From: Lachnospiraceae bacterium
GTDB taxonomy: Bacteria; Bacillota; Clostridia; Lachnospirales; Lachnospiraceae
Assembly: GCA_017958585.1 (NCBI GenBank)
Contig: JAGDCK010000028.1
Location: 1-8,257 of the forward strand
Length of the DNA: 8,257 nucleotides
Reading direction: 5' to 3'
The notes beneath the pieces were generated by a model, which worked only from the letters and a program-made list of their open reading frames with translations, was not told the origin of the DNA and did no database searches. This document shows, piece after piece, positions 7,057 through 8,257 of this stretch (its first letter is position 1; each line of letters opens with the position of its first letter). The translations under genes and the position numbers were made by a program.

Positions 7057-7950
7057 CTAACAGAAAGTCATTGAACATTCTTTGTTACGCTTGCTGCAGT
7101 ACACACCGTTGTCGGCTCTTCGATAAATGGTATCAAAGGTGATCCCCGGTTCATAAAAACTCATGCCCAGACTTATGGCGATCCTTTCTTTCATGGGTTC
7201 CACATGGATCTTGTCAATATTATCGAAAAGTTTATCTGCCACATTTTCCGCTCCGTGTCTGTCTGTGACTCCCGGCAGATAAAAGGCAAACTCATCTCCT
7301 CCCAGGCGAAGGAAAATATCATTTTCTCCAAAGGTTCTCTGCATGGATTTTGCGATCTCTTTTACCACAATGTCACCTATTCTGTGGCCGTAGAGATCGT
7401 TAACATGTTTGAATCTGTCGATGTCAAAGAGGCCGAACACACCTTCCACGCCTTCGTCGAGGGCTTTTCTGATGAGTTCCTCCCCGTAACCTCTGTTTTT
7501 GATTCCTGTCATGAGATCGGTTTGGGACAAATATAATAAGCTGTCCGCACGTCTCTTTTCTTCATCAATACATTCAACGGTAAAGATCACCTGCTGCAGA
7601 TCTCCGGCTTCATTTCTCTCAAGCACGATGAATTTTGCCTTGCACCATCCATGATATTTTCCCTCAAAAATATGGGAGATGCTGGTCCTGTCGATCATCC
7701 TCTCATTTAAGGTGGACAGGTCCACAAAATCCTTCACGTTGTTTATATGTTCAGGGCAAACGGTATGGATCATCACGTTTTTTACCTGTTCGCCTGCGCC
7801 TTCACAACATTCTGCATATTTTTGAATTATTGTATTGAGTTTGATACCTTTAAGCGCATTGCTCTTTAAGTTGAAAAGTGCAACAGCTATATATGTTTCA
7901 GAGAGTGCGTCCAGCACCATGTAATACTCGTTCTTATTATTAATGTTCAT
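7057..7950 (-). CDS. PAS-like sensor / GGDEF diguanylate cyclase (297 residues)
   Basis: Predicted to make the second messenger c-di-GMP from two GTP. There is no signal peptide or TM segment, so it is cytosolic. Residues about 10-130 look like a PAS-fold sensor of the type common before GGDEF domains in Clostridia, ending in a linker (DEEKRRADSLLYLSQTD). The GGDEF domain (about 135-297) begins with DLMTGIKNR and has the metal/GTP residues of FDIDRFKHVNDLYGH (174-188) and an intact GGDEF (217-221). The usual RxxD product-inhibition site is GEND (208-211), lacking the Arg. There are eight Cys residues, including C48/C49 and a C-terminal cluster C285, C292, C297. No EAL or HD-GYP phosphodiesterase domain is fused. 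The ATG at 7950 has a GGGGG-type ribosome site 6 nt upstream. It is the first gene of a likely operon with the 7-TM kinase. Confidence 0.93.
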   Translation of the reverse strand: MNINNKNEYYMVLDALSETYIAVALFNLKSNALKGIKLNTIIQKYAECCEGAGEQVKNVMIHTVCPEHINNVKDFVDLSTLNERMIDRTSISHIFEGKYHGWCKAKFIVLERNEAGDLQQVIFTVECIDEEKRRADSLLYLSQTDLMTGIKNRGYGEELIRKALDEGVEGVFGLFDIDRFKHVNDLYGHRIGDIVVKEIAKSMQRTFGENDIFLRLGGDEFAFYLPGVTDRHGAENVADKLFDNIDKIHVEPMKERIAISLGMSFYEPGITFDTIYRRADNGVYCSKRNKECSMTFC

Positions 7951-7961
7951 CTTTATCCCCC

Positions 7962-7971
7962 TCGATATCGA
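7962..7971. repeat. 10-bp perfect palindrome in the cyclase leader
   Basis: TCGATATCGA lies immediately upstream of, and overlapping, the ribosome site of the diguanylate cyclase. It could be a small operator or could occlude the ribosome site, but a 10-bp palindrome can occur by chance and no second copy was noticed. Confidence 0.2.
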
Positions 7972-8030
7972 TAATCATAATGTCATAAAACAAGCAAAAC
8001 TATCTATAATAACCCCTTCGTTCTTAACAG

Positions 8031-8059
8031 ATTATAAATTCACCTTCATTTTAACACAA
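8031..8059 (-). promoter_or_regulatory. Candidate promoter of the cyclase-kinase operon
   Basis: On the minus strand, TTGTGT (8059-8054) is separated by 17 nt from a perfect TATAAT (8036-8031). The start of transcription would fall near 8024 and give a leader of about 75 nt. The -35 matches only 3 of 6, but the -10 and spacing are ideal. The -35 overlaps the stop codon of the upstream ORF. Confidence 0.5.
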
Positions 8060-8257
8060 AACCGTGATAAATTCTAACTGTTTTTTGTCTTTTTTAACAT
8101 TATCAGTGAAGGTTTTTCCAATACTGCTATGGAAAAGTTTCACCTTTAGTTGTTTGCATTTGAAGCGGGCCCCGTCTGCAGGGCGCCAGTCGTTCAGACA
8201 GTCCTCGCCGCGTAGATACTCCTCGCGTCTGAGGAACTCGCTTGGTGGCATCCCCAC
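8051..8257 (-). CDS. C-terminal end of an unidentified ORF, cut by the window edge (68 residues visible)
   Basis: An open frame enters from beyond the right edge and stops with TAA at 8053-8051. The GTG at the very edge is not taken as a start. The first visible residues, GMPPSEFLRR, resemble the last helix of AraC-type HTH domains (GMxPSEYRR), but this is a short match and no more of the domain can be seen. The remaining part is charged and Lys-rich and is not recognised. Codons up to about 8160 are mostly G/C-ending, whereas the last ~35 codons are AT-rich like the rest of the window. The end may therefore be read-through past a truncated gene or past a mobile-element boundary. Whether the ORF is expressed is uncertain. 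Confidence 0.35.
   Translation of the reverse strand: MGMPPSEFLRREEYLRGEDCLNDWRPADGARFKCKQLKVKLFHSSIGKTFTDNVKKDKKQLEFITVLC
8106..8143. repeat. Inverted repeat near the end of the partial ORF
   Basis: GTGAA (8106-8110) and TTTTCCA (8114-8120) pair with TGGAAAA (8130-8136) and TTCAC (8139-8143) around a 9-nt loop, with a small internal loop between the two stem parts. It lies inside the end of the right-edge ORF. No clean U run follows on either strand, so it is not a typical intrinsic terminator. Confidence 0.5.

Overview
The window looks like a piece of a Firmicutes chromosome, most likely a Clostridia/Lachnospiraceae member. This is inferred from strong AGGAGG-type ribosome binding sites, moderate-to-low GC with AT-rich intergenic DNA, and the style of the signalling proteins (7-TM hybrid kinase, PAS-like GGDEF protein). 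No ribosomal RNA or marker gene confirms it. All supported genes lie on the minus strand, so they read from the right end of the window to the left.

Layout in the direction of transcription: (a) 8257-8051, the 3' end of an unidentified ORF whose upstream part is markedly GC-rich and whose last ~35 codons are AT-rich. (b) 7950-7057, a cytosolic PAS-like/GGDEF diguanylate cyclase with a canonical active site and a degenerate inhibitory site. (c) 7044-5176, a seven-TM hybrid histidine kinase with a C-terminal receiver. Its ribosome binding site lies between and partly inside the cyclase stop region, so b and c form a tight two-gene operon. (d) 4948-1343, a 1201-residue secreted chitinase with two different GH18 catalytic domains, two different CBM5/12-type chitin-binding modules, one unassigned beta-rich module and three acidic Gly/Ser/Asp/Glu/Asn linkers. 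A rho-independent terminator at 1304-1267 follows it. (e) 1191 to beyond the left edge, a second hybrid histidine kinase, cut inside its receiver domain.

How they may work together (inference): the chitinase degrades chitin outside the cell. The two membrane kinases and the c-di-GMP synthase could tie chitin or surface sensing to expression or to a sessile lifestyle. No transcription factor, transporter or chitin-sugar catabolic gene is visible here, so the link rests on gene proximity only. No tRNA, rRNA, CRISPR array or complete mobile element was seen. The most distinctive object is the double-GH18 chitinase. I did not find clear evidence of a wholly new type of system.
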